Below, piece after piece: positions 8,801 through 15,937 of a stretch of DNA of 16,929 nt. Positions within the stretch are counted from its first letter, which is position 1, and each line of letters begins with the position of its first letter. The notes below the pieces were generated by a model that saw only the letters and a list, made by a program, of their open reading frames with translations, was not told where the DNA came from and searched no databases. Source of the stretch: Verrucomicrobiota bacterium. GTDB lineage: Bacteria; Chlamydiota; Chlamydiia; Chlamydiales; JAEYWL01. The translations under genes and the position numbers were made by a program. Where the stretch lies: positions 1 through 16,929 of the forward strand of contig JAEYWL010000041.1 in the NCBI GenBank assembly GCA_023428915.1, read 5' to 3'.

Positions 8801-10571
8801 AATAGCTTGCAAAAATGTTCTCGATTAATTGTTGAGGCGCGCCAATCAGCAAGGCCCATCTAATTGTATCTGTATGACATAAGTCGCTGGGAAAATCGCG
8901 ATCCATATCTATGACATCCTCAAGTTTGATGGCCTCCTTTATCAAAAGCTCAATTAATAATAGATGCTCTCCCGAAAAAAACCCAACCTCAATACTTTCC
9001 CTGATAATTGCCACCCTATTAGGCCAGCCGCTTTCAACAGCTTGCTTAATGAAATTCTGATTCATTAAAAGTTGTTTTTTATAGGCAATTTTGCCCTCTA
9101 ACAATAACTTGTTTACAATTCTTCCTGTCTCTTCACTTACCGGTTTGTTACTATAGGGGTTTAAATGGACTAAAAACTTTTCTAAAATTTTTTCTTCTTT
9201 AGCAAGGCCATGCCGCTGCACTTCATTAAAAAAATTTTTATTTTTATATAAAGCCTCATATTGAGGATCCTCTAAAACAGCTTTGCTAAGAGACGCTCGC
9301 TTATCTTGGGGTACTAGAGTTATTAAACTACTGAACAAGCGGGGAGATTTAAAAATACGCGCAAACACCTCTTTCCCCTCTTCGGTATTTGGGTCGAGTG
9401 AATAACAATCTTTAAACAAAAGAGCCAGTTCCTTTTTCTTATTCCTTTTTGCTAAGAGATGCATGGGGGCATATCCAGCAGAATTTGCAGCATAGCTGAT
9501 TGGCACAGTTCCAAGTACTGCTTGAAAATCACCGTCAAAACTTTTGCATACTTCATGAAAAAGTGTATTACCCTTTGTATCCGTAACATGGGGTGAAGCC
9601 CCTCTCTGTAGCAAGTACTGCAAAAGACAGATGTTATTCGCAGCCATAAAAATAGGCGGAACCCCTTTATGATTGCGTGCATTTATATCTGCCCCTCTTT
9701 GCAGCAGCAGATCAATAGCTGCCCGTTGATTGCTTTTTACGGCTGAGTGCAAAGGAGGTTCATTTGAAATAGGCAATGAATGAAGACTTGAGGGATTACG
9801 ATCGATACACTCGCTTAAAATTTCGGGATGAGGCAGAAGAGTTTGGAAATAGTGATCAAAAATTACTTGCGCTGGCTTAATATAAGGAAGGAGCGCCCTT
9901 AGGCATGCAGGATTATTTTCCAAAGTTTTTAAAAAAGACTCTCCTTTTTGATTTTGCGCCTCAATTAATAATGAAGCGCATTGGGTACGCTGCTGGTCTA
10001 AAGGAAGTGCTGCAAAATGCGGCTCATGACTCGCAATGCTTGTAATTAAATTTTCAAGATCCTGCTTAAATGCACTCATTTCCTTTTCATAAATTTCCTT
10101 CAGTAACTCTGCATCCGTACATCCTCTTGCTAAAACAGTTTTGAACAGAGACATTTCTAGATTTTCGTGGACACTTTGCGGAAAATAGGAAAGATGTTTT
10201 ACAAGGCACTTCACACCCGCCCAATTTTCCAGTTTAACGGCTTCAATCAGAGAAAATCCCACTTGCTCATGATCCACTAAAGGTGCATTTTCAGCTGGCC
10301 AAATATGGTGTGTAGCCATGGCCTCAGAAAGTTTACTTAGCTGCTCTTCATTCTCAAGGTACCTAATTACCCGGCAAGCTAACTCTATGGTCTTTGCTGA
10401 TTGGGCCGCTCTGGATTTAAGATCTTTTGCACTCTCTACGGCTGAAAAATTGGGAAGCTGCGCAATTAAGGCTGTTACCAGCTCACCTTCATTACTCTTA
10501 ATTGCTTGTTGCAGTTCTGGATCAGTATAATTTTGCAATCCAGAGCAATTAAATCTTCCAACAATCCCCAT
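5802..10571 (-). CDS. Giant ankyrin protein with C-terminal kinase-like domain, candidate effector
   Basis: A 1589-residue protein without signal peptide or membrane helices. Residues 272-390 hold ankyrin repeats (PPLHSAV, LLQRGADIN, YLLQRGASPH, PMHLLAK). The middle is mainly helical and unrecognised. Around 1107-1141 lies a conserved-looking motif (GMLSTQER at 1107-1114, SGASS, then GGGG 1132-1135). The C-terminus has the layout of a protein-kinase/HipA/PI-kinase fold: a glycine loop GGSTG (1313-1317), a candidate ATP lysine K1331 in YIVK, acidic E1340/E1342, a hinge-like FEFIKGE, a catalytic-loop NRD (1473-1475) with D1482-N1483, and a metal-binding D1496 in RIDQGG. I recall similar sets in uncharacterised bacterial and phage-linked proteins, but no named family is certain. 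The ATG is preceded by only a weak AGG. The upstream DNA is very AT-rich, with TATAAT at 10596-10601 but a poor -35. The last six codons (GPTLRL) and stop lie in repeat DNA. Effector role is inferred. Confidence 0.85.
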   Translation of the reverse strand: MGIVGRFNCSGLQNYTDPELQQAIKSNEGELVTALIAQLPNFSAVESAKDLKSRAAQSAKTIELACRVIRYLENEEQLSKLSEAMATHHIWPAENAPLVDHEQVGFSLIEAVKLENWAGVKCLVKHLSYFPQSVHENLEMSLFKTVLARGCTDAELLKEIYEKEMSAFKQDLENLITSIASHEPHFAALPLDQQRTQCASLLIEAQNQKGESFLKTLENNPACLRALLPYIKPAQVIFDHYFQTLLPHPEILSECIDRNPSSLHSLPISNEPPLHSAVKSNQRAAIDLLLQRGADINARNHKGVPPIFMAANNICLLQYLLQRGASPHVTDTKGNTLFHEVCKSFDGDFQAVLGTVPISYAANSAGYAPMHLLAKRNKKKELALLFKDCYSLDPNTEEGKEVFARIFKSPRLFSSLITLVPQDKRASLSKAVLEDPQYEALYKNKNFFNEVQRHGLAKEEKILEKFLVHLNPYSNKPVSEETGRIVNKLLLEGKIAYKKQLLMNQNFIKQAVESGWPNRVAIIRESIEVGFFSGEHLLLIELLIKEAIKLEDVIDMDRDFPSDLCHTDTIRWALLIGAPQQLIENIFASYSKNTSNGINVFLQHFKEAINAIVLSGTQDLAPSMTTIPLVQNYIMQAIKSSPALFREINKKKLANFLHVCIYSVNFEELFKMASDEGQKLKDSPYAQKKMFKIQEYIQEICNLLKDLNIDYDASKAMLPVTNVPSEMSSQTLITYIHDKAAHFPKKIQNLQSFAAAFLELLNRKELMLDAENRTTLLVLAEKIVHACILEGRHQEAAAISCTAAAAIPAEETISQAFQALITTDRFNQAEGVYITAVGAATVKNGSLHLSIREIDGRQTFCIRGMISHTARTAIQALIENYAKEAGAILKNVPADFCSGIKISLDAEDGYYIIDNLGKFSSTNICKIGQAIAIEFEGVGKIFIGNSPDVLSNYNRIRFEIDASINPADIPAKVQIMAACIGLPTLLSAQRDVDNERMKIFQILRTFAPELEFYLSRQEKFYNLPPLLLRNVIAKQAPWLEEKMAFYLEQNPGLLYKQEVYKGFSVWALNGVADQLKDKGALGFVAYFITPGQAAEAGNILSKILKQGMLSTQERYENGWIISGASSQKDLEGGGGNSAFVRLMTPSLLNKSSGSLAKLTYKMALIIDLKLAERAPYGYEKDEFGTKSPDIYQNRASLSELVDYYELIEDKEDLETYCGNEVMIQKSVPPAFIKGVMVGTLDEKQELLIDLRKNGLVLNAEGKETINGIPAEEFIVVSNSMKASFWGSTPAAPAGTLSFPDRLHDVTVLNHNLGGSTGAKLVRAGTQKYIVKAGMTFSHCETEYLTNRIYKILGKGVPDAKMYTHLTRSDLDEVLRKKRKPVEKEFEGLVRVKNKAKKIILHFSNFTETAIQRKKPANPLPGKAIKGEARRILFEFIKGEPLTKIRSDPNRRVELEAIYAELRQGFVADCFLANRDVLGADFDNILVTPGGEVYRIDQGGCLEYRAQGELKSDFGDEVLELQTMRDPALNPNTAAVFSPITEEEIRLQIQEIYAKKEEILALPMPPLLKQRLENRLQFLVEYASGPTLRL

Positions 10572-10648
10572 ACAAAACCTAATTTTATATATATTATTAT
10601 AAAATTATTATTAATTACAATTAATGTAATTTTATAAATAATTAAAAA

Positions 10649-10681
10649 AAACACAAAAAACATTACAATTTATTTGTGTTT
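10649..10681 (-). terminator. Possible secondary AT-rich terminator
   Basis: On the minus strand AAACACAAA and TTTGTGTTT pair perfectly (9 bp) around 15 nt and are followed by a run of T. It lies downstream of the strong rpsJ terminator and upstream of the ankyrin/kinase gene. The stem is AT-rich and weak, so it could equally be a promoter-proximal operator. Confidence 0.3.
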
Positions 10682-10720
10682 GTGGAAGATAAATAAAAAA
10701 TGATTTTTTAAGTAATAAAT

Positions 10721-10750
10721 AAAAAGGCCTCCCGGATGGGAGGCCTTTTT
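10721..10750 (-). terminator. Intrinsic terminator after rpsJ
   Basis: The arms AAAAAGGCCTCCC and GGGAGGCCTTTTT form a perfect 13-bp stem with loop GGAT. It lies 10 bp beyond the rpsJ stop on the minus strand. The A/T ends make it a U-tract hairpin in both directions. It closes the ribosomal operon and isolates it from the giant gene that begins 150 bp further on. Confidence 0.95.
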
Positions 10751-10760
10751 ATTAACCTGA

Positions 10761-11096
10761 TTAGGCTTTGATTTTGATGTCGACGCCAGCCGGCAGAGTC
10801 AACGTTTTGAGGGCATCGATAGTTTTACCAGTTGGATTTAGAATATCCACTAGTCTCTTATGCGTGCGGATCTCAAATTGTTCGCGCGACTTTCTGTCAA
10901 TATGCGGAGAGCGCAACACAGTGTAGATTTCGCGGCGTGTCGGCAGCGGAATCGGACCGGCAACACCGGCGCCTGTACGTTTTGCAGTTTCCACGATATC
11001 TGCTGTGGAGCGGTCCAAAAGACGCTGATCAAAGCCTTTAAGCCTGATGCGTATCTTTTGGCGTGCTTGTTTTGGTTTTTCTGTTGTTTTAGCCAT
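10761..11096 (-). CDS. rpsJ: 30S ribosomal protein S10
   Basis: 111 residues. The core (KIRIRLKGFDQRLLD, GPIPLPT, RSPHIDRKSREQFEIRTHKR) is the S10 signature. S10 is part of the head of the 30S subunit, and in many bacteria it also acts as NusE in antitermination. The N-terminal extension MAKTTEKPKQ is slightly longer than in many homologues. The ATG at 11096 is 9 bp after the fusA stop. Its AAGG ribosome site overlaps the fusA stop codon, so the two are probably translationally coupled. S10 standing last after fusA, without tuf, is the order known from Chlamydia, whereas most bacteria keep rpsJ at the head of the S10 operon. Strong terminator follows. Confidence 0.98.
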   Translation of the reverse strand: MAKTTEKPKQARQKIRIRLKGFDQRLLDRSTADIVETAKRTGAGVAGPIPLPTRREIYTVLRSPHIDRKSREQFEIRTHKRLVDILNPTGKTIDALKTLTLPAGVDIKIKA

Positions 11097-11105
11097 GGGG
11101 TAACC

Positions 11106-13193
11106 TTATCTCTTAATAATTTCTTCTTGTATTTTCGCCGGTACGCGTTCAAAGTGGCTCGGCTCCATAGTGTATGCCGCACGGCCAGAGGTCAAAGAAC
11201 GCAACTGTGTGGAGTAACCAAACATCTCGCTAAGAGGTACTTCAGCGTGGATGATGATTGCACCTTTGTGGTTTTCCTGACCGAGGATCTTGCCGCGCCT
11301 GCGGTTAAGGTCGCCGATCACATCACCCACATGGGCTTCCGGTGTAGATACATCCACTTTCATGATAGGTTCCAGGATGATCGGCTTTGCTTTCTTCGCC
11401 GCATCTTTAATCGCCATAGATCCGCAGATCTTAAAGGCCATCTCACTGGAGTCCACATCGTGGTAGGATCCATATACAATACTGATTTTTGTATCGACTA
11501 AACCATAACCAGCTAAAACACCAGTTGTCAGGCCTTCTTCGATACCTTTAATTACCGCAGGAATATATTCTCTAGGAATTACACCGCCCACGATCTTGCT
11601 GACAATCTCGTTGCCTTTGCCTTTCTCGTTTGGTTCAATCTCCAATTCGACGTGCGCGTATTGGCCTCGGCCGCCGGACTGCTTAACGAACTTTGTCTGA
11701 GATGAGCTAGGAATAGTAATAGTCTCTTTGTAAGCAACCTGAGGTTTGCCTACATTGGCTTCTACGTTAAACTCGCGTTTCATGCGGTCATGCAGAATCT
11801 CCAAGTGCAACTCGCCCATACCGGCAATAATTGTCTGGCCGGTCTCTTCGTTGGTAGACACGCGGAAGGTTGGGTCTTCTTCTGAAAGCGAGCTTAGAGC
11901 TGTCGCCAGTTTTTCCCTGTCGCCTTTAGACTTTGGCTCAATCGCCATGCTGATTACAGGCTCCGGGAATTCCATTCTCTCCAAAAGGATTGGATGGTTG
12001 GCGTCGCACAGCGTGTCGCCGGTAGTTGCCTTTTTAAGGCCTACGCAAGCGGCGATATCACCGGTGTGGAACTCTTCTTTCTCTTCGCGTTTGTTGGCAT
12101 GCATTTCCAGCAGGCGGGAGATGCGCTCCTTAGTATCTTTCGTGGAGTTGAGCAGGTTCATGCCTTTGGTCAATGTTCCACTGTAGATTCTGATGAAAGT
12201 CAAACGGCCTACATAAGGGTCGCTCATGATTTTAAACGCCAGCGCTGCAAATGGAGCGTCATCTTCCGGCTGCAGCATGATGTCTTCATCCGTCTTTAAA
12301 TCATGGGCTCTAATCGCTCCGCGATCTAATGGAGAAGGCATCCAGTTTACAACCGCATCTAGCAGCTGCTGCACGCCCTTGTTCTTGAAGGCTGAACCGC
12401 ACAATACCGGGTTGAATTTGTTCTGGCAAACGCCCTTGCGGATCGCTGCATGGATTTCTTCTGTTGTCAAAGTATCCGGAGCTTCCAAGACTTTCGTCAT
12501 GAACGTTTCATTCTCTTCGTCGATCGTGGCCAGTTCTTCGAGCAGCTCGGCGCGCATTTTTTTGCACTTTTCGAGCATATCGGCTGGGATATCGGTCTCT
12601 TCCCAGTCGGCACCCAATGTCTCGTCGTGGAAGAACATCGCACGCATCGTAATGAGGTCGACCATCCCCTTGAATTCGCTTTCGGCGCCGATTGGGCACT
12701 GTACAGGAATTGCATTGGCATGGAGCTTCTCGCGCATTGTATTGACAGCGTCGAAGAAGTCGGCGCCGATGCGGTCCATTTTGTTGACAAAGGCGATACG
12801 CGGCACTTTGTATTTGTCCGCTTGGCGCCATACAGTTTCTGACTGGGGCTCTACGCCGGATACTGAGCAGAATACTGCTACAGATCCATCCAGAACGCGC
12901 AGTGAACGCTCTACCTCGATGGTAAAGTCTACGTGTCCCGGGGTGTCGATAATATTGATCTTGGCATCTTTCCAGAATACGGTAGTAGCCGCAGAAGTAA
13001 TGGTGATGCCGCGCTCTTGCTCCTGTTCCATCCAGTCCATGGTAGCAGCACCTTCGTGCACTTCTCCCATTTTGTGAAGACGGCCGGAGTAGTAAAGAAT
13101 GCGCTCGGTAGTTGTGGTTTTGCCCGCATCAATATGGGCCATAATCCCAATATTACGGACATTCTTCAAATGTTCTTTAGCAGATCTTGCCAT
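11106..13193 (-). CDS. fusA: Elongation factor G
   Basis: 695 residues, the usual EF-G length. This GTPase drives translocation of tRNA and mRNA on the ribosome and, with RRF, ribosome recycling. Seen: P-loop AHIDAGKT (19-26), switch I region with RGITITSAATT (61-71), DTPGH (83-87), NKMD (137-140), then the G5 GSAF, followed by the beta-barrel domain II and domains III-V ending in the PSHFERVP tail. The ATG at 13193 has an AAAGGAGA ribosome site 7 bp upstream, which overlaps the rpsG stop region 13 bp away, again suggesting coupling. Nothing is truncated. Its G+C content is visibly higher than that of the giant genes. Confidence 0.99.
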   Translation of the reverse strand: MARSAKEHLKNVRNIGIMAHIDAGKTTTTERILYYSGRLHKMGEVHEGAATMDWMEQEQERGITITSAATTVFWKDAKINIIDTPGHVDFTIEVERSLRVLDGSVAVFCSVSGVEPQSETVWRQADKYKVPRIAFVNKMDRIGADFFDAVNTMREKLHANAIPVQCPIGAESEFKGMVDLITMRAMFFHDETLGADWEETDIPADMLEKCKKMRAELLEELATIDEENETFMTKVLEAPDTLTTEEIHAAIRKGVCQNKFNPVLCGSAFKNKGVQQLLDAVVNWMPSPLDRGAIRAHDLKTDEDIMLQPEDDAPFAALAFKIMSDPYVGRLTFIRIYSGTLTKGMNLLNSTKDTKERISRLLEMHANKREEKEEFHTGDIAACVGLKKATTGDTLCDANHPILLERMEFPEPVISMAIEPKSKGDREKLATALSSLSEEDPTFRVSTNEETGQTIIAGMGELHLEILHDRMKREFNVEANVGKPQVAYKETITIPSSSQTKFVKQSGGRGQYAHVELEIEPNEKGKGNEIVSKIVGGVIPREYIPAVIKGIEEGLTTGVLAGYGLVDTKISIVYGSYHDVDSSEMAFKICGSMAIKDAAKKAKPIILEPIMKVDVSTPEAHVGDVIGDLNRRRGKILGQENHKGAIIIHAEVPLSEMFGYSTQLRSLTSGRAAYTMEPSHFERVPAKIQEEIIKR

Positions 13194-13206
13194 GCGCTAA
13201 TCTCCT

Positions 13207-13680
13207 TTACCACTTAAAGTGGGCAAAAGCTTTGTTAGCTTCAGCCATTTTGTGTGTATCATCTTTTTTCTTAATGGTAGCGCCTTGATTGTTGAAGCAA
13301 TCAAGCAGCTCGCCCGCCAGTCCTTCTTCCATAGAACGGCCGGCTTTACCTCTGGAGTTAGCGATAATCCATCTCATCGCCATAGAGATTCTGCGGTTTT
13401 GCGGGATCTCAACAGGCACTTGGTAAGTAGCGCCGCCAATACGGCGGGATTTAACTTCCAAGGATGGTTTTGCATTCTCTATCGCCTGCTCAAATGCTTC
13501 TAGAGGGCTTTCCATTTTTGCTCTCTTAGAGAATTTGTCTAAGGCATTGTAAACGATACGGCGGGCGGTGGACTTTTTGCCGCCGATCATCATTTTATTT
13601 ATAAACTTGGCCAATAAAGAGCTTCCATAAATTGGATCTGGTTGAATCTCTCTCTTTTCAGCTCGGTGTCTTCTTGACAT
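13207..13680 (-). CDS. rpsG: 30S ribosomal protein S7
   Basis: 157 residues, full length. S7 nucleates assembly of the 30S head by binding 16S rRNA. Recognisable segments are MSRRHRAEKR, DPIYGS, KKSTARRIVYNAL, SRRIGGATYQVPVE and the C-terminal DTHKMAEANKAFAHFKW, close to chlamydial S7. The ATG is preceded by GAGGAA. The gene is separated from rpsL by 152 bp with several hairpins, larger than the other gaps in the operon. In E. coli, S7 represses its own operon by binding the rpsL-rpsG intercistronic RNA; similar control here is inferred. Confidence 0.98.
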   Translation of the reverse strand: MSRRHRAEKREIQPDPIYGSSLLAKFINKMMIGGKKSTARRIVYNALDKFSKRAKMESPLEAFEQAIENAKPSLEVKSRRIGGATYQVPVEIPQNRRISMAMRWIIANSRGKAGRSMEEGLAGELLDCFNNQGATIKKKDDTHKMAEANKAFAHFKW

Positions 13681-13744
13681 GTTTTCCTCAATCTGCTCAA
13701 ACAGTTAATAATTTTTATGAGCCAAGATCTGAATTCGCTTCACC

Positions 13745-13828
13745 CGGCTTATGCAGCCGATGCGTGATTCACGCTTATCTTGCAAAAAACGCAAATCGCG
13801 AACCAGAATGCCCATTAGCTGGCATTCT
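13745..13828 (-). promoter_or_regulatory. Structured rpsL-rpsG intercistronic region, possible S7 binding site
   Basis: Three small hairpins fall in this 152-bp gap: CGGCT/AGCCG (13745-13759), GCGTG/CACGC with a 3-nt loop (13762-13774), and AGAATGCC/GGCATTCT (13805-13812 and 13821-13828), the last starting just after the rpsL stop. None is followed by a T run on the minus strand, so terminator function is unlikely. By analogy with the E. coli str operon the region could be the target of S7 autoregulation. Function is inferred. Confidence 0.4.
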
Positions 13829-13832
13829 AGCG

Positions 13833-14204
13833 TTACTTAGGACGTTTAGCCCCGTATTTAGATCTTGATTGCTTACGGTCTTTTACAGCTGCGCAATCCA
13901 ATGCACCGCGTACGATGTGGTAACGAACACCAGGCAAGTCTTTTACACGGCCGCCGCGCACTAGAACAATGCTGTGCTCCTGCAGGTTGTGCCCTTCGCC
14001 GCCGATATAAGCAATCACTTCCTGACCTGTAGAAAGACGTACCCAAGCTACTTTACGGAGAGCTGAGTTAGGCTTCTTTGGAGTCTTTGTCTTAACTTGC
14101 AAGCACACACCTCTGCGCTGAGGGCATTTTTGCAAAGCTGGTGACTTGCTGCGCTTTTTCTTTGGTTCACGAGGCTTTCGCACCAATTGGTTAATAGTCG
14201 GCAT
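13833..14204 (-). CDS. rpsL: 30S ribosomal protein S12
   Basis: 123 residues, full length. S12 sits at the decoding centre and controls translational accuracy. The conserved TPKKPNSALRKV (41-52), IGGEGHNLQEHS and GGRVKDLPGVRYH blocks are intact. The lysines at 43 and 88, where substitutions give streptomycin resistance in other bacteria, are the wild-type residue. The sequence (SPALQKCPQRRGVCLQVKTK, AWVRLSTGQEVIAYIGG) matches chlamydial S12. The ATG has an AAGGAGA ribosome site. It is the first gene of the operon, about 110 nt downstream of a strong promoter. Confidence 0.99.
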   Translation of the reverse strand: MPTINQLVRKPREPKKKRSKSPALQKCPQRRGVCLQVKTKTPKKPNSALRKVAWVRLSTGQEVIAYIGGEGHNLQEHSIVLVRGGRVKDLPGVRYHIVRGALDCAAVKDRKQSRSKYGAKRPK

Positions 14205-14239
14205 CTTCGCCTTCTCCTTGAATGTATAGTGTTAAATGA

Positions 14240-14266
14240 CAGGAACTTCTCCTATCAGAAATCCTG
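14240..14266 (-). promoter_or_regulatory. Leader hairpin upstream of rpsL
   Basis: In the rpsL leader, CAGGA pairs with TCCTG and, beyond a small internal loop, TTCT pairs with AGAA, leaving loop GATAGG. This gives a 9-bp imperfect hairpin about 35 nt before the rpsL start. It could affect mRNA stability or translation. No T run follows. Confidence 0.3.
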
Positions 14267-14323
14267 CTTTATGTGAGAAAAAATTAGTGAAAATTTTTAG
14301 ACACGAAAATTGCAGATAGGGAC

Positions 14324-14352
14324 ATTATAAAAATCTAAGGATTTATTTGCAA
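14324..14352 (-). promoter_or_regulatory. Sigma-70-type promoter of the rpsL operon
   Basis: On the minus strand, -35 TTGCAA (14347-14352) and a perfect -10 TATAAT (14324-14329) are separated by 17 bp. It lies between the scpB stop and rpsL, and is the best promoter match in the window. There is no terminator between scpB and this promoter, so some transcription from scpAB could also enter. Confidence 0.82.
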
Positions 14353-14380
14353 AAAGTTTACAAACAATCGTTTATATGAA

Positions 14381-14998
14381 TTAAGCTTTAAAATGAGGCA
14401 GCTCATCGAGACTGCGCAGGCCGAAGTGTTTCAAGAACTCTTGCGTAATGCCATAAAGCGTAGGGCGTCCCGGGGCTTCCAGTTTTCCTACGGCTTCAAC
14501 GAGCTGGCGCTCAAGTAAATTTTGCAACGTACCGGAAGAGTCCACGCCGCGAATGGCGTCAATTTGCGGACGAGTGATCGGCTGCCTATAAGCAATGATG
14601 GCTAAAACTTCCAGGCTGGCATTTGATAGTTTTTCGGTGCGCTTATTGCGATAAAGCAATTCAATGAAAGGACGAAATTCCTCACAGCTGCGCAGCACAT
14701 ACCCATTGGCAATTTCTTCTAAGCGATAAGAGCGGTCTTGGGTGACAAAATCGGTCTTAAGCTCTTCAATAATCTCTACAAGCTGCTTTGGGCGCAGAGG
14801 CTGAACTGTCTCAACAATTTCCCTTACTTTAGGAAATGGGAGCGGCTCGCTGCTTACAAATAACAGAGCTTCAATAATCCGTTTAATCTGTTTGCGCACA
14901 ATAGAGTGGAGCGGAGCGTAGACGGTTTGTAAAGATTCCGGCTCTTCAGGAATTGCATGCTGCATTTCAGCTTCCAGGATATTGATCTCTTTAGCCAT
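14381..14998 (-). CDS. scpB: Segregation and condensation protein B
   Basis: 205 residues. ScpB is a winged-helix dimer that binds ScpA in the SMC condensin complex for chromosome compaction and segregation. Diagnostic segments are IIEALLFVSSEPLPF (near 40-55), ERGYVLRS-like YRLEEIANGYVLRS, and LEVLAIIAYRQPITRPQIDAIRGVDS in the second winged helix, followed by GRPTLYGITQEFLKHFGL. The first 35 residues are an acidic extension without clear homology. The ATG at 14998 lies inside the end of scpA (8-bp overlap), so the two are translationally coupled. Stop 28 bp before the -35 of the rpsL promoter. Confidence 0.96.
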   Translation of the reverse strand: MAKEINILEAEMQHAIPEEPESLQTVYAPLHSIVRKQIKRIIEALLFVSSEPLPFPKVREIVETVQPLRPKQLVEIIEELKTDFVTQDRSYRLEEIANGYVLRSCEEFRPFIELLYRNKRTEKLSNASLEVLAIIAYRQPITRPQIDAIRGVDSSGTLQNLLERQLVEAVGKLEAPGRPTLYGITQEFLKHFGLRSLDELPHFKA

Positions 14999-15707
14999 AG
15001 ACTGCCTCTACCCAAATCGTTTTTGTTTCCACTTCTCGAATGATCCGAATCTCACCCTGCTTCATCAGCTCTAATACTGCTAAGAAAACCACTATTAGTT
15101 CTTCACGGCAATTGCTAACTGGAAATAACTGTTCAAATTGCACGCGCTGCAATTCAGCAAATTGGGAGCGCAGCAAGCACAAGCGATCTGAGACGCGCCA
15201 TTCCTCCTCGTGAATGACACCTATTCTTTTAGCCGATTTGCGCAAAATTTCTTTAAATAAGCTGCCAAGCTCGCCTAAAGAAATATGTTCTATTCCAAGT
15301 GGCTTTTTATGGGCCTCTTGCAAAAAGTTACAGCCCCTGATATAGAAAGCAGACTGCCGCTCTTCTTTTTCATGCAATTCCTTGGCAATTTCTTTGAATC
15401 GGCAATATTCAATCAGATGCGGCAAGAGGCTAAGCGGCGAAGTTTCTTCTTCCTGAAGGGGAATTTCCAAATCATCTTCTTGATTTGGCAAAAGCGCCCG
15501 GCTTTTCAGCAAAAGCATAGTGGATACAATTGAAATAAACTCGGCCCCTTCTTCAATATCTTCCTCCCCATTTGCGTATTGTTCGGTGAGGATTTTAAGG
15601 GCAATTTCGACAATCTCGATCTCTTGCTTTTGCACCAGCTGCAACAACAGGGGCAAAGGACCTGTAAAAAAATCTAGTGAGTAATGGCGGCGCTCTTCAT
15701 CTATCAT
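14991..15707 (-). CDS. scpA: Segregation and condensation protein A
   Basis: 238 residues, normal length. ScpA is the kleisin that bridges the SMC heads and binds ScpB. The N-terminus (LDFFTGPLPLLLQLVQKQEIEIVEI, residues about 11-35) and the stretch FISIVSTMLLLKSRALLP are the family signature; the C-terminal winged helix holds FLAVLELMKQGEIRI. No clear Shine-Dalgarno is seen before the ATG at 15707. A 12-bp perfect palindrome, GGCATTAATGCC at 15728-15739, lies just upstream and could be an operator or weak hairpin. scpA is divergent from the ABM gene and separated from it by a 230-bp gap with a long inverted repeat. Confidence 0.96.
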   Translation of the reverse strand: MIDEERRHYSLDFFTGPLPLLLQLVQKQEIEIVEIALKILTEQYANGEEDIEEGAEFISIVSTMLLLKSRALLPNQEDDLEIPLQEEETSPLSLLPHLIEYCRFKEIAKELHEKEERQSAFYIRGCNFLQEAHKKPLGIEHISLGELGSLFKEILRKSAKRIGVIHEEEWRVSDRLCLLRSQFAELQRVQFEQLFPVSNCREELIVVFLAVLELMKQGEIRIIREVETKTIWVEAVYG

Positions 15708-15760
15708 GGCGGAAATGTTAACAAAAAGGCATTAATGCCAAAAGGAGAAAGGGATGGTTA

Positions 15761-15853
15761 AAACCCGACTTGCTACCTTCTAAAAGTCAGATTCGAGCTC
15801 TTAGAGAGAAAAAACTTTCGAATATGACTTTTAGAAGGTAGCAAGTCGGGTTT
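15761..15853. repeat. Long inverted repeat between divergent genes
   Basis: The arms at 15761-15796 and 15818-15853 pair over 36 bp with one mismatch (29 bp, mismatch, 6 bp); the outer ends are AAACCCGACTTG and CAAGTCGGGTTT. The loop is about 21 nt, purine-rich. No ORF lies inside. It sits between two genes that diverge, so neither gene needs a terminator here. It may be a small mobile element remnant (MITE-like) or a terminator facing a lost gene. No copy is seen elsewhere in this window. Confidence 0.9.
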
Positions 15854-15876
15854 AAAAGGCAAAAGTAAACCAGTTA

Positions 15877-15905
15877 TTGACTTATCCTGCTTAACTACGT
15901 AATTT
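15877..15905 (+). promoter_or_regulatory. Candidate promoter of the ABM-like gene
   Basis: -35 TTGACT (15877-15882) and -10 TAATTT (15900-15905) with a 17-bp spacer, 33 bp before the ATG. The -10 is imperfect. It starts 24 bp beyond the right arm of the long inverted repeat. Confidence 0.45.
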
Positions 15906-15937
15906 TATTTTAAATAATCACGTACAGGCTTCTTGTA

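Noticed and set aside
10860..11501. 213-residue open frame antisense to rpsJ and fusA
   Set aside because: It runs across two certain genes on the other strand, is rich in Cys/Phe/Arg as shadows are, and matches no family.
12226..13077. 283-residue open frame antisense to fusA
   Set aside because: It mirrors the strongly conserved fusA frame, has a low-complexity Ser-rich translation and no ribosome site; it is a shadow of fusA coding bias.
13805..13828. Terminator after rpsL
   Set aside because: 8-bp stem but no T tract on the minus strand, and the operon must continue into rpsG and fusA.
13681..13832. tRNA gene in the rpsL-rpsG gap
   Set aside because: Hairpins are present but there is no cloverleaf, TTC loop or acceptor stem.
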